Positions 54,599 through 63,806 are shown, numbered from the stretch's first letter. The stretch is 64,000 nucleotides of DNA from Microseira wollei NIES-4236 (GCF_020521235.1 NZ_BLAY01000034.1:1-64000), one strand, 5' to 3'. The notes: a model not told the origin generated them from the sequence alone. Made by a program: numbers and translations.

Positions 54599-54940
54599 AT
54601 GCCAAACATTCAGTTAGATTTAGCCCTTAATCGCTTAGGGGATTTTACCGAAGAAATTACAGCATTCTGCACGAGGTGGCGCATCATAGAGTTAGCACTA
54701 TTTGGCTCAGTTCTGCGATCTGATTTTTGCCCAGAAACAAGCGACATAGATGTGCTGGTAACTTTTGCGCCTGACTACCGATGGAAATTTGATGACGCGA
54801 TGCAGATGCAGGAGGAACTTGAAACTTTATTTGGGCGCAAAGTAGATATCCTTAGCAAGCAATCTATTGAACAAAGCATTAACTGGATCAGGAAACAGGA
54901 AATTCTTAACTCGGCACAGGTGATTTATGCCAGCAAATAG
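54599..54940 (+). CDS. mntA: MNT-type nucleotidyltransferase antitoxin (MntA)
   Basis: The protein has 113 residues. The minimal nucleotidyltransferase motif LALFGSVLRSDFCPETSDID gives the GSx10DxD pattern, with a third acidic residue in VDILS. MntA proteins AMPylate a tyrosine in the partner HEPN toxin and silence it. The gene overlaps the HEPN gene by 14 bases. It follows the four-gene operon but has its own 250-base gap. Confidence 0.93.
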   Translation: MPNIQLDLALNRLGDFTEEITAFCTRWRIIELALFGSVLRSDFCPETSDIDVLVTFAPDYRWKFDDAMQMQEELETLFGRKVDILSKQSIEQSINWIRKQEILNSAQVIYASK

Positions 54941-55268
54941 AGATATGGCTTCTCTGTTGGATATTGTGCAAGCTTGCCAGATGATTCAACGCTACATCGC
55001 AGGAATTGACCGCGATGGGTTAGCAGCTTCTGATGAAAAACAAGCTGCTATTCTTTATCGAATTATGGTCATCGGTGAGACAACGAAACGCATTTCAAAT
55101 GAATTTCGCGCTCAACATCCAGAAATCCCCTGGAAAGATATGGCGGGGATGAGAGATTGGGTTTCTCATGCCTATGACCGAGTAGATTTAGACATCGTTT
55201 GGGATGTTGCCCAAAACAAAATCCCTCAACTGCTAGTTCAGCTTGAACCACTGATTTCAACCAATTAA
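54927..55268 (+). CDS. hepT: HEPN (DUF86) toxin, HepT
   Basis: The protein has 113 residues. The helical HEPN domain has the RNase motif RDWVSHAY (Rx4HxY), which carries both the catalytic Arg/His and the Tyr modified by MntA. It would cleave RNA when freed from the antitoxin. It overlaps mntA, so translation is coupled. An ATG at 54945 is a possible internal start. The pair is a standard type VII HEPN/MNT module. Confidence 0.92.
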   Translation: MPANRDMASLLDIVQACQMIQRYIAGIDRDGLAASDEKQAAILYRIMVIGETTKRISNEFRAQHPEIPWKDMAGMRDWVSHAYDRVDLDIVWDVAQNKIPQLLVQLEPLISTN

Positions 55269-55295
55269 AATACCCTCAATATAACCCGTATTTGA

Positions 55296-55420
55296 TATCA
55301 TGTCCTTAAGCAACGGTTATGTAACTGCTAATAGCTAATAGTTGGCTGCTCTGGAGGCAATTAACAGTTAGCAATTAGCAATTAGCCATCCATACACTAC
55401 CGATCCCACCGGAAATGATA
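55296..55420. mobile_element. MITE family B, copy 10
   Basis: The ends TATCATGTCC / CCGGAAATGATA are flanked by TGA (55293-55295, 55421-55423). Inner heptads are TTAGCAATTAGC. Confidence 0.75.
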
Positions 55421-55533
55421 TGATTCTGCGATCGCCTGCTCTTTTCTCAGAAAAGCTATAATAAAAATTATTACCTAATAGTCAAACAATTTCATTCTAT
55501 AACAAAGCTCCCATTCTACTTAGCTATTAACTT

Positions 55534-55950
55534 ATGAATGAATCCAGACTCGATTTATCAAAACCTATTGGCGAGTGTTCTACTCAGGAATTACTAGAAG
55601 CTTTGATGCTGCAACGAGGACGGTTTAATTTGTTTGATGCAGAGCGGGTGCTGCATGACCTCTACGCCAATAGAAATTTGTGGATTTCTTTCTTTATGGG
55701 GCCACAAATTGTAGAGGATGCAGAATATTGCTTGAACGGCTTATTTCGGACGCTGCGGAGTATTAGCTATCGGTGGCACGCCGATACTCTCTACGTTCAT
55801 GCTCAAGATGATGATTGCGTTTATCCATTAGTTGAATTGGGGAAAGTTTGGCAATGCGATGATGTGGAAGTCTTTGATCGAAAGCGTACAGGCGAACTGA
55901 TGGGGCGGTATCCCGCACCATCCCCCGTAGTTGTTTATTGGTGGGATTAA
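55534..55950 (+). CDS. Hypothetical protein, 138 residues
   Basis: It is a compact acidic protein with LDLSKPIGECSTQELLEALM, a Trp/Phe-rich ISFFMGPQIV segment, and a C-terminal YPAPSPVVVYWWD. It has no signal peptide, membrane segment or recognised motif. It is flanked by a family B and a family D element. I cannot name its family. Confidence 0.65.
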   Translation: MNESRLDLSKPIGECSTQELLEALMLQRGRFNLFDAERVLHDLYANRNLWISFFMGPQIVEDAEYCLNGLFRTLRSISYRWHADTLYVHAQDDDCVYPLVELGKVWQCDDVEVFDRKRTGELMGRYPAPSPVVVYWWD

Positions 55951-55956
55951 CACAAT

Positions 55957-56116
55957 CAGGACTTACGCACGCGGGGCCAAAAACAAAGGTGATGCGTCAA
56001 TCTTAGAAACAAAGGTGATGGCTGGAATCTCTGTTACAAGTCGAAGATGTTTCAGAGAAACCGGGAATATGAGCCAAGATTTTTCATATCACCTTTGTTT
56101 TTTTGCGTAAGTCCTG
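55957..56116. mobile_element. MITE family D, copy 4
   Basis: The ends CAGGACTTACGCA / TGCGTAAGTCCTG are flanked by the 5-bp duplication ACAAT (55952-55956, 56117-56121). ACAAAGGTGATG is repeated inside. Confidence 0.8.
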
Positions 56117-56310
56117 ACAATGTTTTAACTTCCCTATGAGTGCTAGGTAGTTACAGCTACCCAAAACCTTTTAATTACTCTCTGGTATTTGACTTTATCG
56201 AGAACTCTACACCTAAATTTTTAGCGATCGCTCAAAAACACAACCCCATAACATCAGCCTTCTCGCTAATATTGATCCGGCGTCTACAAAAGAATTGTCC
56301 AGACAATACC

Positions 56311-57504
56311 ATGTCAAAACCACAAGGTCGCAAAATCGCCCCCGTCCCTATTCCCAAAGGGATAGATGTTGTCGATTTAATCGAAAATTACTTTACCGCT
56401 TACAACTCTGCCCGACTGCGGGAAATCTGTCAATTACTCAGTCGCGAAGTCTTCCAAGAAGGCGTCACCGTGGGATTGAGTCTATCCGGTGCCATGACAC
56501 CCGCCGGATTCGGAATTTCTGCCCTCGCACCCCTGATTCGCAATGGTTATATCGACTGGATGATCAGCACTGGTGCGAATCTTTACCACGATATGCACTA
56601 TGGATTGGGTTTTGAACTGTTCGCGGGCAACCCATTTTTAGACGACATCAAGTTGCGCGAAGAAGGCACGATTCGCATTTATGACATTATTTTCGGCTAC
56701 GATGTGCTGTTGGAAACCGATGCCTTCATTCGCAAGATTCTGCAAGCAGAACCGTTTCAGAAGCGCATGGGAACCGCTGAATTTCACTATCTGCTGGGTA
56801 AGTACGTGCGGGAAGTGGAAAAGCAAGTCGGCGTCAAGCATTCTTCCTTATTGGCGACGGCGTATGAATGCGGCGTGCCGATTTATACTTCTTCTCCGGG
56901 GGATAGTTCGATTGGCATGAACGTGGCGGCGTTGGCGTTGGAAGGGTCTAAATTGGTAATCGATCCGGCGATAGATGTGAACGAAACGGCAGCGATTGCA
57001 TACTACGCCCGCGAAACCCCAAACCCCGACATAGAAGGTAAAAGCGCTGCGATTATTTTAGGCGGCGGTAGTCCCAAAAACTTCCTACTGCAAACTCAAC
57101 CCCAAATTCACGAAGTTTTGGGATTAGAAGAACGAGGACACGATTATTTTGTGCAAATTACCGATGCGCGTCCCGATACCGGCGGTTTATCCGGCGCCAC
57201 GCCTAGCGAAGCCGTCAGCTGGGGTAAAGTTGACCCAGAAGAATTACCCAACACCATCGTTTGCTACACCGACAGCACGATCGCATTACCTTTAATTACC
57301 GCCTATGTCCTCACCGAATGCGAACCTCGTTCGTTGAAACGGTTGTGCGATCGCCGCCAAGATATGCTACAAAACCTCCAAGCCGCATATCTAGCAGCCA
57401 AAACTCAACCATCGGATCAAGTCCCCGCAGCGGTTGCAGAAATGGCTTCTGAACAACCCGTGGCAACTTATCCTTGCGGCAGGGTAATTCCCCATAACCC
57501 GTAG
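56311..57504 (+). CDS. Deoxyhypusine synthase-like protein
   Basis: The start is set at ATG 56311 ([11 protein letters not shown]); the longer frame to 56140 reads repeat and leader sequence. The 397 residues have [25 protein letters not shown] for NAD binding, [10 protein letters not shown], and AVSWGK with the catalytic-type Lys306. Eukaryotic homologues transfer a butylamine from spermidine to eIF5A. Bacteria lack eIF5A, and the bacterial members act in polyamine metabolism (for example homospermidine-type reactions) or have unknown roles. Which reaction it runs here is unknown. Confidence 0.9.
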   Translation: MSKPQGRKIAPVPIPKGIDVVDLIENYFTAYNSARLREICQLLSREVFQEGVTVGLSLSGAMTPAGFGISALAPLIRNGYIDWMISTGANLYHDMHYGLGFELFAGNPFLDDIKLREEGTIRIYDIIFGYDVLLETDAFIRKILQAEPFQKRMGTAEFHYLLGKYVREVEKQVGVKHSSLLATAYECGVPIYTSSPGDSSIGMNVAALALEGSKLVIDPAIDVNETAAIAYYARETPNPDIEGKSAAIILGGGSPKNFLLQTQPQIHEVLGLEERGHDYFVQITDARPDTGGLSGATPSEAVSWGKVDPEELPNTIVCYTDSTIALPLITAYVLTECEPRSLKRLCDRRQDMLQNLQAAYLAAKTQPSDQVPAAVAEMASEQPVATYPCGRVIPHNP

Positions 57505-57507
57505 CAG

Positions 57508-57825
57508 CAGGGGAGCAGATGAGCAGGGGAGCAGGTGAGCAGGTGAGCGGGTGAGCGGGTGAGCGGGTGAGCGGGTGAGATGGGGAGCAGGGGAGCAGGG
57601 GAGCAGGGGAGCAGGGGAGCAGGGGAGCAGGGGAGTGGGTGAGCAGGTGAGCGCGCGAGCAGGTGAGCGCGCGAGCAGGTGAGAATATACATTCAAATGC
57701 CCCTCTGCCCCTCTGCCCCCCTGCCCCTCTGCCCCCCTGCCCCTCTGCACACCTGCCCCTCTGCACACCTGCACACCTGCACACCTGCACACCTGCACAC
57801 CTGCCCCTGGGCCCCTCTGCCTCAA
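57508..57825. repeat. Low-complexity block: GAGCAGGGG runs then CCCCTCTGC runs
   Basis: From 57508 to about 57680 the sequence is tandem GAGCAGGGGAGC/GAGCGGGTGAGC units. From 57695 to about 57825 it is CCCCTCTGCCC and CACACCTGCAC units. The two halves are largely complementary and could form a giant imperfect hairpin. Open frames across it are meaningless. Confidence 0.9.
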
Positions 57826-57840
57826 CAGAGTCCCTAATTC

Positions 57841-58053
57841 TTACCTTTTAACCGGGTGCAAAGGCATTAACATGCCAGAGCGTAAAGTCGTCACAATCAA
57901 TTGATCGCGACCGCTTAAAAACCTAAACTCAACATCATAAACACCCGGTTCGTATTCTTGCACAACCGTCCCAACCTGCCCTCGAAATAATCCTAGATCT
58001 GGCAGATTTTCAACCAGCGTCACTTGCTCGCCTATTTTAATCTTTTTGCTCAT
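57841..58053 (-). CDS. DUF4926 domain protein
   Basis: The protein has 70 residues. The sequence EQVTLVENLPDLGLFRGQVGTVVQEYEPGVYDVEF forms the small beta-barrel pattern of DUF4926, often found with toxin or nuclease partners in cyanobacteria, but no partner is visible here. A GGAGG ribosome site lies about 9 bases before its ATG. Function unknown. Confidence 0.85.
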   Translation of the reverse strand: MSKKIKIGEQVTLVENLPDLGLFRGQVGTVVQEYEPGVYDVEFRFLSGRDQLIVTTLRSGMLMPLHPVKR

Positions 58054-58136
58054 CCTTCCAACTCCTCCCTAATTTGGATTTTAAATTTTAAATTCTTTCT
58101 TCCAATCAGTTGGGTATCCAAAGTTGACTATAATTA

Positions 58137-58250
58137 CAGCGGATTGCAAGTGAGTGAGGTACAGCCTTTGGGCTGAGTTTGTCAAGCGCGCAGCATTAAT
58201 GCTGCGCGCTTGACAAACAAAGGTGTACCTCATACGACTGCAATCCGCTA
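58137..58250. mobile_element. MITE family C palindrome, copy 7 (different core)
   Basis: The ends CAGCGGATTGC / GCAATCCGCTA have TA on both sides. The core stem TCAAGCGCGCAGCA pairs with its exact complement, centre TTAA; the sequence differs from the other cores. The 58254-58590 stretch that follows holds heptads near 58420-58443 and no gene. Confidence 0.8.
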
Positions 58251-58590
58251 TATTATGTTAGCTCGCCTTTGGTTAATTACTTATCATTTTAGTTTGATAA
58301 TTGTAGCTAATCCCTCATATACATTCCTGACGCCTATCACCGTTTCTCTGAAAAATCGTTGGTTTGGCGACGAGAGAGCTACGTATAAACAAAGGTGACT
58401 AAGTCCTAATATAAAAAAGCCCAGCAATTAGCAATTAGCAATTTCCCGCTATTGATAGTAATCAACCAAACATGATTGAAAATTTACTTATCTTTATGAT
58501 GCCGCGAGGGACAGAAAAAAGCTTCATACTAGGGATATAATTTCAAATATGACAAGTAAAGACGATTCCGATGCTCAAGGAGGCTAAGTC

Positions 58591-58815
58591 ATGCCGCTAG
58601 AAAGAAGAATGTCCAGAGATATCTTTGCCCCCGGCGAGATCGTTCAACTAAAACAAATGTGTTTGACTCCTGGCAAAGTATTTCAACCAGGCAAGTATAT
58701 CGTGGGTGAGTTGCCAGATATCGCCTTTGAAATGGGTTTAGTCGAAAAATTACCCCCCGTTAAAGGCAAAAATGCTCAAATAAAACATACCGAGTCACCC
58801 GAAAACCAGTCATAA
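58591..58815 (+). CDS. Small hypothetical protein upstream of bioF
   Basis: The protein has 74 residues, with DIFAPGEIVQLKQMCLTPGKVFQPGKYIVGELPDIAFEMGLVEKL; it may be a short beta-rich fold. AAGGAGG lies 7 bases before the ATG. It ends 6 bases before bioF, so it is probably cotranscribed. I do not recognise the family. Confidence 0.7.
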   Translation: MPLERRMSRDIFAPGEIVQLKQMCLTPGKVFQPGKYIVGELPDIAFEMGLVEKLPPVKGKNAQIKHTESPENQS

Positions 58816-58821
58816 ATCAAG

Positions 58822-59985
58822 ATGCCTACCGATCCCTATGCTTGGATACAGCGCTCTCTCGCCACAATTCATAAAGCTGATTGGTATCGTTTTGTACAAA
58901 CCATTTCCAGTCGTCCTGGTGCGGTTGTTTGTCTGGAAGGACAAGAAGTTATCAACTTTGCCAGTAACGATTACCTGGGATTGGCGGGAGATCCGCGATT
59001 GATTCAAGCTGCGATCGCCGCCACCTCAACATTCGGCACCGGGAGTACGGGTTCGCGATTACTCAGTGGGCATAGGGGAATACACGGTGAATTGGAAAGA
59101 GCGATCGCATCCTTCAAACAAACCGAAGACGCCCTCGCCTTCAGTTCCGGGTATTTGGCGAATTTGGGAGCGATCGCAGCTTTGGTAGGCAAGCGCGATT
59201 TAATTTTATCCGATCGGTACAATCACTCCAGCTTGAAAAATGGCGCAATTTTAAGCGGCGCGACGGTAGTAGAATACGCTCACGGCGATGTGCAGGATTT
59301 AAACGTAAAGTTAGAAAAAGAACGCGAACTCTACCGTCGCTGCTTGATAATTACCGATAGCGTCTTCAGCATGGATGGCGATCTTTGTCCGTTACCTGCC
59401 TTATTAGATTTGGCAGAACAATTTAACTGTATGCTGCTAGTCGATGAAGCTCATGCTACTGGAGTTTTAGGAGCAAATGGTGCGGGGTGCGTAGAACATT
59501 TTGGCTGCACGGGAAGGCAGTTAATTCAAATGGGAACCTTAAGCAAAGCTTTGGGCAGTTTAGGCGGTTATATCGCCGGTTCATCGACTTTAATCGACTT
59601 TTTGCGTAACCGCGCCCCCAGTTGGATTTATACCACAGCACTTTCACCAGCGGATACTGCTGCTGCATTGGAAGCGATTAAAATTATCCAACAAGAACCA
59701 CAACGCCGCGCCCAATTATGGCGTAATGTCGATTATTTAAAACAGCTAATTATGCAAGAATTACCCGATTTAAAATTGCTGCCTTCCGAGTCTGCCATCC
59801 TCTGCTTGCAATTAAACGATGCTGCTAGCGCTTTAAAAATAGGAAATCAGTTAAAAAAAGAGGGCATTTTTGCCCCCGCAATTCGTCCTCCCACAGTTCC
59901 TACCAGTCGCATTCGCATTTCAGTAATGGCAACACACGAAACCGCCCATTTAGAAAAATTAGTAGCAGTTTTAAGTAGTGTTTAA
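58822..59985 (+). CDS. bioF: 8-amino-7-oxononanoate synthase
   Basis: This PLP enzyme condenses pimeloyl-ACP/CoA with L-alanine in biotin synthesis. The 387 residues have [27 protein letters not shown], the cofactor stretch [11 protein letters not shown] and the PLP lysine in [14 protein letters not shown] (Lys242), then [11 protein letters not shown] near the end, all as in BioF of the alpha-oxoamine synthase family. It lies 6 bases behind a small gene. A tandem repeat block starts right after the stop. Confidence 0.95.
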   Translation: MPTDPYAWIQRSLATIHKADWYRFVQTISSRPGAVVCLEGQEVINFASNDYLGLAGDPRLIQAAIAATSTFGTGSTGSRLLSGHRGIHGELERAIASFKQTEDALAFSSGYLANLGAIAALVGKRDLILSDRYNHSSLKNGAILSGATVVEYAHGDVQDLNVKLEKERELYRRCLIITDSVFSMDGDLCPLPALLDLAEQFNCMLLVDEAHATGVLGANGAGCVEHFGCTGRQLIQMGTLSKALGSLGGYIAGSSTLIDFLRNRAPSWIYTTALSPADTAAALEAIKIIQQEPQRRAQLWRNVDYLKQLIMQELPDLKLLPSESAILCLQLNDAASALKIGNQLKKEGIFAPAIRPPTVPTSRIRISVMATHETAHLEKLVAVLSSV

Positions 59986-60212
59986 AAACCGGGTTTGTTG
60001 GAGAAACCCGGTTTTTGTCGCTGTTTAAAAACCGGGTTTATTTGAGAAACCCGGTTTTTGTCGCTGTTTAAAAACCGGGTTTATTTGAGAAACCCGGTTT
60101 TTGTCGCTGTTTAAAAACCTGTTTAAAAACCGGGTTTATTTGAGAAACCCGGTTTTTGTCGCTGTTTAAAAACCTGTTTAAAAACCGGGTTTATTTGAGA
60201 AACCCGGTTTTT
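59986..60212. repeat. Tandem AAACCGGGTTT...AAACCCGGTTT hairpins
   Basis: Five units of about 42-56 bp each hold AAAAACCGGGTTT and its inverse AAACCCGGTTTTTG, separated by TCGCTGTTT. The second and third units are identical. Each can fold into a 13-bp stem, and the block begins at the bioF stop. Confidence 0.92.
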
Positions 60213-60232
60213 GTGCGTCAACTGAGATCTTG

Positions 60233-60312
60233 CACCTTGAGGCAGAGCCTCAGTATACTCGTTCCCAGGTTGAACCTGGGAACGAGATCTCGAGATCTAC
60301 GAGATCTAAACA
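60233..60312. repeat. Dispersed hairpin repeats
   Basis: GAGGCAGAGCCTC, then CGTTCCCAGG...CCTGGGAACG, then several GAGATCT units. It is the same class as repeats at 258-275 and inside the HerA-like gene. Confidence 0.6.
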
Positions 60313-60412
60313 TCAATCATGCCGGTGTAGGGAACAACCCGGATATCTCGGATACTTTAACAACATCAATCATGTTCCCTACCACAAACGGGATTTTTGC
60401 CAGAGGTCTAAT

Positions 60413-60877
60413 CTACTGTTTCGGTTGTGCAGGCACAATCTTGGCATTAACAACGACGCTCTTAACGCCTTTAATTTCCTTAGCCAAACGATCGATTTTG
60501 GCTAAATCTTGTTGATTTGGAACCGTACCACCTACGGTTACGACACCATCTTCAGCTGCAACAGTTAGCTGACCTTTTTGGATATTAGCCTCTAACTTGC
60601 TGCGAACTTCGCTTGCGAGGTCGGCATCAGCTCTATTGGTGTCGCCGCCGGTAATATTGTTGCGTTGCTCCCGCGCTCGAATATCAGCATTTAGCTGATC
60701 TCTGCGAACTTGGCTAGCAGCATCCTTTTGAGTATCTTGCACGCTTTCTGCGGCTGGAGCTTGGGTGGGTTGGGTAGCATTGTTGGGAGCATCAGCGCTA
60801 GTTTTTTCACCCTGACTGCAAGCAACCGCACCAAAAAGTAGGACACTGCTGAGTATTACTGTAGCGAGCTTTTTCAT
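60413..60877 (-). CDS. BON-domain lipoprotein
   Basis: The start is set at ATG 60877 (GGGTGA upstream); the GTG at 60886 adds only three residues. It has 154 residues: a signal with lipobox FGAVAC, an Ala/Thr/Asp-rich linker, and one BON domain (SKLEANIQKGQLTVAAEDGVVTVGGTV...VVVNAKIV). BON proteins bind membrane or phospholipid and support envelope integrity. It faces the next stress-type gene with 160 bases of heptads between. Confidence 0.9.
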   Translation of the reverse strand: MKKLATVILSSVLLFGAVACSQGEKTSADAPNNATQPTQAPAAESVQDTQKDAASQVRRDQLNADIRAREQRNNITGGDTNRADADLASEVRSKLEANIQKGQLTVAAEDGVVTVGGTVPNQQDLAKIDRLAKEIKGVKSVVVNAKIVPAQPKQ

Positions 60878-60904
60878 TTTTATCACCCGTTAATTTGATG
60901 TATT

Positions 60905-60995
60905 TTTGTCATGGCTAATCGCTAATTGCTAATTGGTTATGGCAATATTTTCCACCTCTACCATTAGCCATTAGCGATTAACCATTAGCTATTAG
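60905..60995. repeat. Heptad repeats between BON and stress-protein genes
   Basis: GCTAATCGCTAATTGC and CCATTAGC runs on both sides of ATATTTTCC could pair, as in family A arms, but family A termini are missing. Confidence 0.65.
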
Positions 60996-61039
60996 CAGCC
61001 CTTAAAAGGTAAGTACCGACTTGCCTTACTACTGACTAA

Positions 61040-61726
61040 TTAACGAACTTCTTCCCGACGATCGATGATGATAACTTTGTCATCCACATCGGTAACGTCA
61101 CCTTGACGATAAGTTACGTCATTGGTGTAGCCGGTGCGAGCGGTATCAACTCCGGCGTAGCCAGCGGGCGAGCCATAAGATTCCGGCATATCGTAGATAC
61201 CCCATTCTTGAATACCCCGGCGGCTCAAAATTGCTTGGGCGCGATGAATATCATCTTGGCTACCTTCTACCATCACCAAATATTCACCGCGACTAACTCT
61301 TTCGTTGTAAACTCTTGCTCGTTCTTCCGGAATTCCCAAACCAATTAATGCACCAATTAAACCACCAGCCGCTGCACCAATTGCAGTACCGGAAAGTGTC
61401 GTAGCAATCGCCGTTGCTGTTGCGCCTGCTAACATTACAGGGCCAATTCCGGGAATTGCCAATGCACCCAAACCAACTAATAAACCAGTTAAACCACCCA
61501 GCGCGCCACCTGTAATAGCACCCGTAGCAGCACCTTCATCCGCTTTGTTGCCGATGCGCTCAGTGGTTTCTACACCAGCAATATCATTTCTGCGATCGCT
61601 ATCTTTAGCAACCACAGAAACTCTGTCCATTGGAAAACCAGAATCTCTCAATTCTGTTAAGGCAGATTCTGCCTCAGCTCGCGTGGGAAATACACCAATT
61701 GCACGCTTGCGAGATCCTAAAGCCAT
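61040..61726 (-). CDS. General-stress-type (YflT-like) protein with glycine-zipper helices
   Basis: The protein has 228 residues. The N-terminal domain (about 8-60, IGVFPTRAEAESALTELRDSG) is of the general stress protein 17M type. Gly/Ala-rich hydrophobic stretches from about 65-130 (GAITGGALGGLTGLLVGLGA) form glycine zippers. Then a second ferredoxin-like part (GEYLVMVEGSQDDIHRAQ) and an acidic tail follow. It probably associates with the membrane under stress. GGAGGAAA precedes the ATG. Confidence 0.85.
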   Translation of the reverse strand: MALGSRKRAIGVFPTRAEAESALTELRDSGFPMDRVSVVAKDSDRRNDIAGVETTERIGNKADEGAATGAITGGALGGLTGLLVGLGALAIPGIGPVMLAGATATAIATTLSGTAIGAAAGGLIGALIGLGIPEERARVYNERVSRGEYLVMVEGSQDDIHRAQAILSRRGIQEWGIYDMPESYGSPAGYAGVDTARTGYTNDVTYRQGDVTDVDDKVIIIDRREEVR

Positions 61727-61774
61727 GTTTCCTCCTGCGACAATCTTTTAAAATGAATTAAAAATCGGCAGTGG

Positions 61775-61890
61775 TAATTGCTAATAGCTAATTGCTAATT
61801 GGTAATTGGAGCAAAATGCAGATAATTATCCCTTGCATTGCCGAGCGCCGATTGCCGATTACCTATTACCCATTACCTCTATACCAGTGC
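61775..61890. repeat. Heptad and ATTACC repeats upstream of the kinase gene
   Basis: TAATTGCTAATAGC and CCGATTGCCGATTACC/TATTACCCATTACC-type runs. No gene or clear promoter lies between 61727 and 62162. Confidence 0.5.
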
Positions 61891-62162
61891 TATATCTATG
61901 GTTCTTCTTTAAACAAAATTAGACATCAGCCATAGGTGTAAACAGGCTCTCTATCCAAGGAAAGGCTTTTGCTCGCTTGTGGGAACGGAAATTACCAGCA
62001 CTTGGTTCGGTTCTACTACCACTACCAGAGGACAGATATTGATAATCTCGTAGAGAAGTCGTAGGGACACAGGAGCAAAAATGTTTGAGATCGCTCAAAG
62101 CATTTGTCTCCCGCCGTGTCCCCGGTTTGAATTACATTTTCCAGGGCGAGGTTAGTGAGGTG

Positions 62163-63674
62163 ATGTCGGTGCAAAAGTGGTTGCTGCCAACTGTGAGTGA
62201 AATAATAGCCCAAAGCGAAAGCCTGGGGGCAGATGATGCCGCCTTCTGTGCCAAATCGACGGATGGTAAAGAAGCTTTCCTCAACGCTTCTATGGCTCTT
62301 GAGCGCGTCAAAGCCGAACAGCAATGGCAAAGTGGGATCGCATCCCTAGAACATCTCCTCCAGGAGGTTGTCACCGTCAACGATCCAGCCCTTGGGGGAT
62401 TAGTTTTAACCTGTCCCTCACCGATTATCAGCGATCCGGCGCTCAATTCTCGCTGCCAAACCTGGATTTTTACGCCTCAAATGCTGGAAGTCGTTTTAGC
62501 TGGGATGCTGTTTCAGCTACCACCCGCCAAAGACGAACATATCCTCATCCCCCCCAATTCCTCCCATTCCCTGCCTTTACTACCCATCGATCCCATCGCC
62601 GCCGAACAATTTTGCTTGGTTTTAACTAATAAATTCAGTTTGGTGATGGTTCTGGGGGAAAACCTGGCAAATCAACCCGCTTTTCTGTTTTCCTTTGACC
62701 CAGAAGTCGTGCAGCAAGCTTGGGAGTGCCTCAAGTTGCGGATGTTGCTGATGCACCAGCCGCAATTTAGGCAACTCGATGCATTAGTTGAGCAGTTTGG
62801 CTTTGCAGCACCCGACTACCGCACCGTGATGAAATTTAGCCGCTTGATGCTGAAATACTTACCGATGCAAGAAGAAACTAGATATGCAAAAGTAAGCGAT
62901 CGTATCACCAAAGCTGTTGACCCCATGTCCGATGCACCCAGCGCTATATCCAAATCCGATGATGTCGAATTATTGCAAGCATTCGCTCACGAAGTCCGCA
63001 CCCCCTTGACAACAATTCGCATGTTGACGCGACTGTTGCTCAAGCGCAAAGAATTGTCCCCAGATGTCATCAAGCGCTTAGAATATATCGACCACGAATG
63101 TACCGAACAAATTGACCGCATGGAGTTGCTTTTCCAAGCAGCAGAAATAGAAACAACTGATGCCAAATCTTCCAATCTTCACTTAACGACAACTGACCTC
63201 ACCCAGCTATTGCAAGATAGCTTACCGCGCTGGCAAAAACAGGCAAGTCGGCGCAATCTCACCATAGAAGTGCGGATGCCGCAGCAAATGCCACCCGTAG
63301 AAAGCGATCCGACAATGTTGGATCGGATACTCACCGGCTTGATCGAGAATTTTACCCGTAACTTGCCTGCGGCGAGTCATATCGAATTACAGGCGATACC
63401 TGCGGGGAATCAGATTAAGGTGCAATTAAAGCATTTTATCGAGCCAGAGTCTGGCAAACAAGATGGTATGCGATCCCAACCTTGCAACTCCAACAAACGC
63501 AAGCAAATCGGTCAATTATTAATGTTCCAACCAGAAACAGGTAGCATCTGTCTCAACCACAGCGTCACTAAAAATATCTTTCAAGCTTTGGGCGGAAAAT
63601 TGATCGTCAAACAACGTCCGCAACAAGGCGAAGTGCTGACTATTTTTCTGCCTATCGTCAAAGGAAAAAAATAA
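62163..63674 (+). CDS. Sensor histidine kinase with a degenerate ATPase domain
   Basis: The start is ATG 62163 (MSVQKWLLP); the frame to 62085 is an alternative. It has about 503 residues. The N-terminal part (about 1-260) has a DICT-like or GAF-like regulatory fold with hydrophobic VLAGMLFQLP. The HisKA stretch FAHEVRTPLTTIRMLTRLL carries the phospho-His in an intact H-box. The ATPase domain keeps an Asn-bearing N-box-like ILTGLIENFTRN but lacks the usual DxGxG (G1) and GxGLG (G2) motifs. It may be phosphorylated by another kinase, or be inactive. The next gene starts 224 bases on. Confidence 0.8.
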   Translation: MSVQKWLLPTVSEIIAQSESLGADDAAFCAKSTDGKEAFLNASMALERVKAEQQWQSGIASLEHLLQEVVTVNDPALGGLVLTCPSPIISDPALNSRCQTWIFTPQMLEVVLAGMLFQLPPAKDEHILIPPNSSHSLPLLPIDPIAAEQFCLVLTNKFSLVMVLGENLANQPAFLFSFDPEVVQQAWECLKLRMLLMHQPQFRQLDALVEQFGFAAPDYRTVMKFSRLMLKYLPMQEETRYAKVSDRITKAVDPMSDAPSAISKSDDVELLQAFAHEVRTPLTTIRMLTRLLLKRKELSPDVIKRLEYIDHECTEQIDRMELLFQAAEIETTDAKSSNLHLTTTDLTQLLQDSLPRWQKQASRRNLTIEVRMPQQMPPVESDPTMLDRILTGLIENFTRNLPAASHIELQAIPAGNQIKVQLKHFIEPESGKQDGMRSQPCNSNKRKQIGQLLMFQPETGSICLNHSVTKNIFQALGGKLIVKQRPQQGEVLTIFLPIVKGKK

Positions 63675-63806
63675 TTTAAAATCTAAAATCCCTTGACTTT
63701 TCTGCCTGGTTTCTGATCTGCTTTTTTCATAATGGTCAAGGCGCGCGCTTATATATAACGGAAAAAAAAGTGCAAATAATCATCAACAAAAAGATCCAAT
63801 TGCTTT

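Noticed and set aside
57311-57851. Several Cys/Pro/Leu-rich frames on both strands
   Set aside because: They are products of the low-complexity GAGCAGGGG/CCCCTCTGC tract.
59986-60212. CRISPR-like array
   Set aside because: The units are palindromic hairpins with near-identical short spacers and no cas genes nearby.
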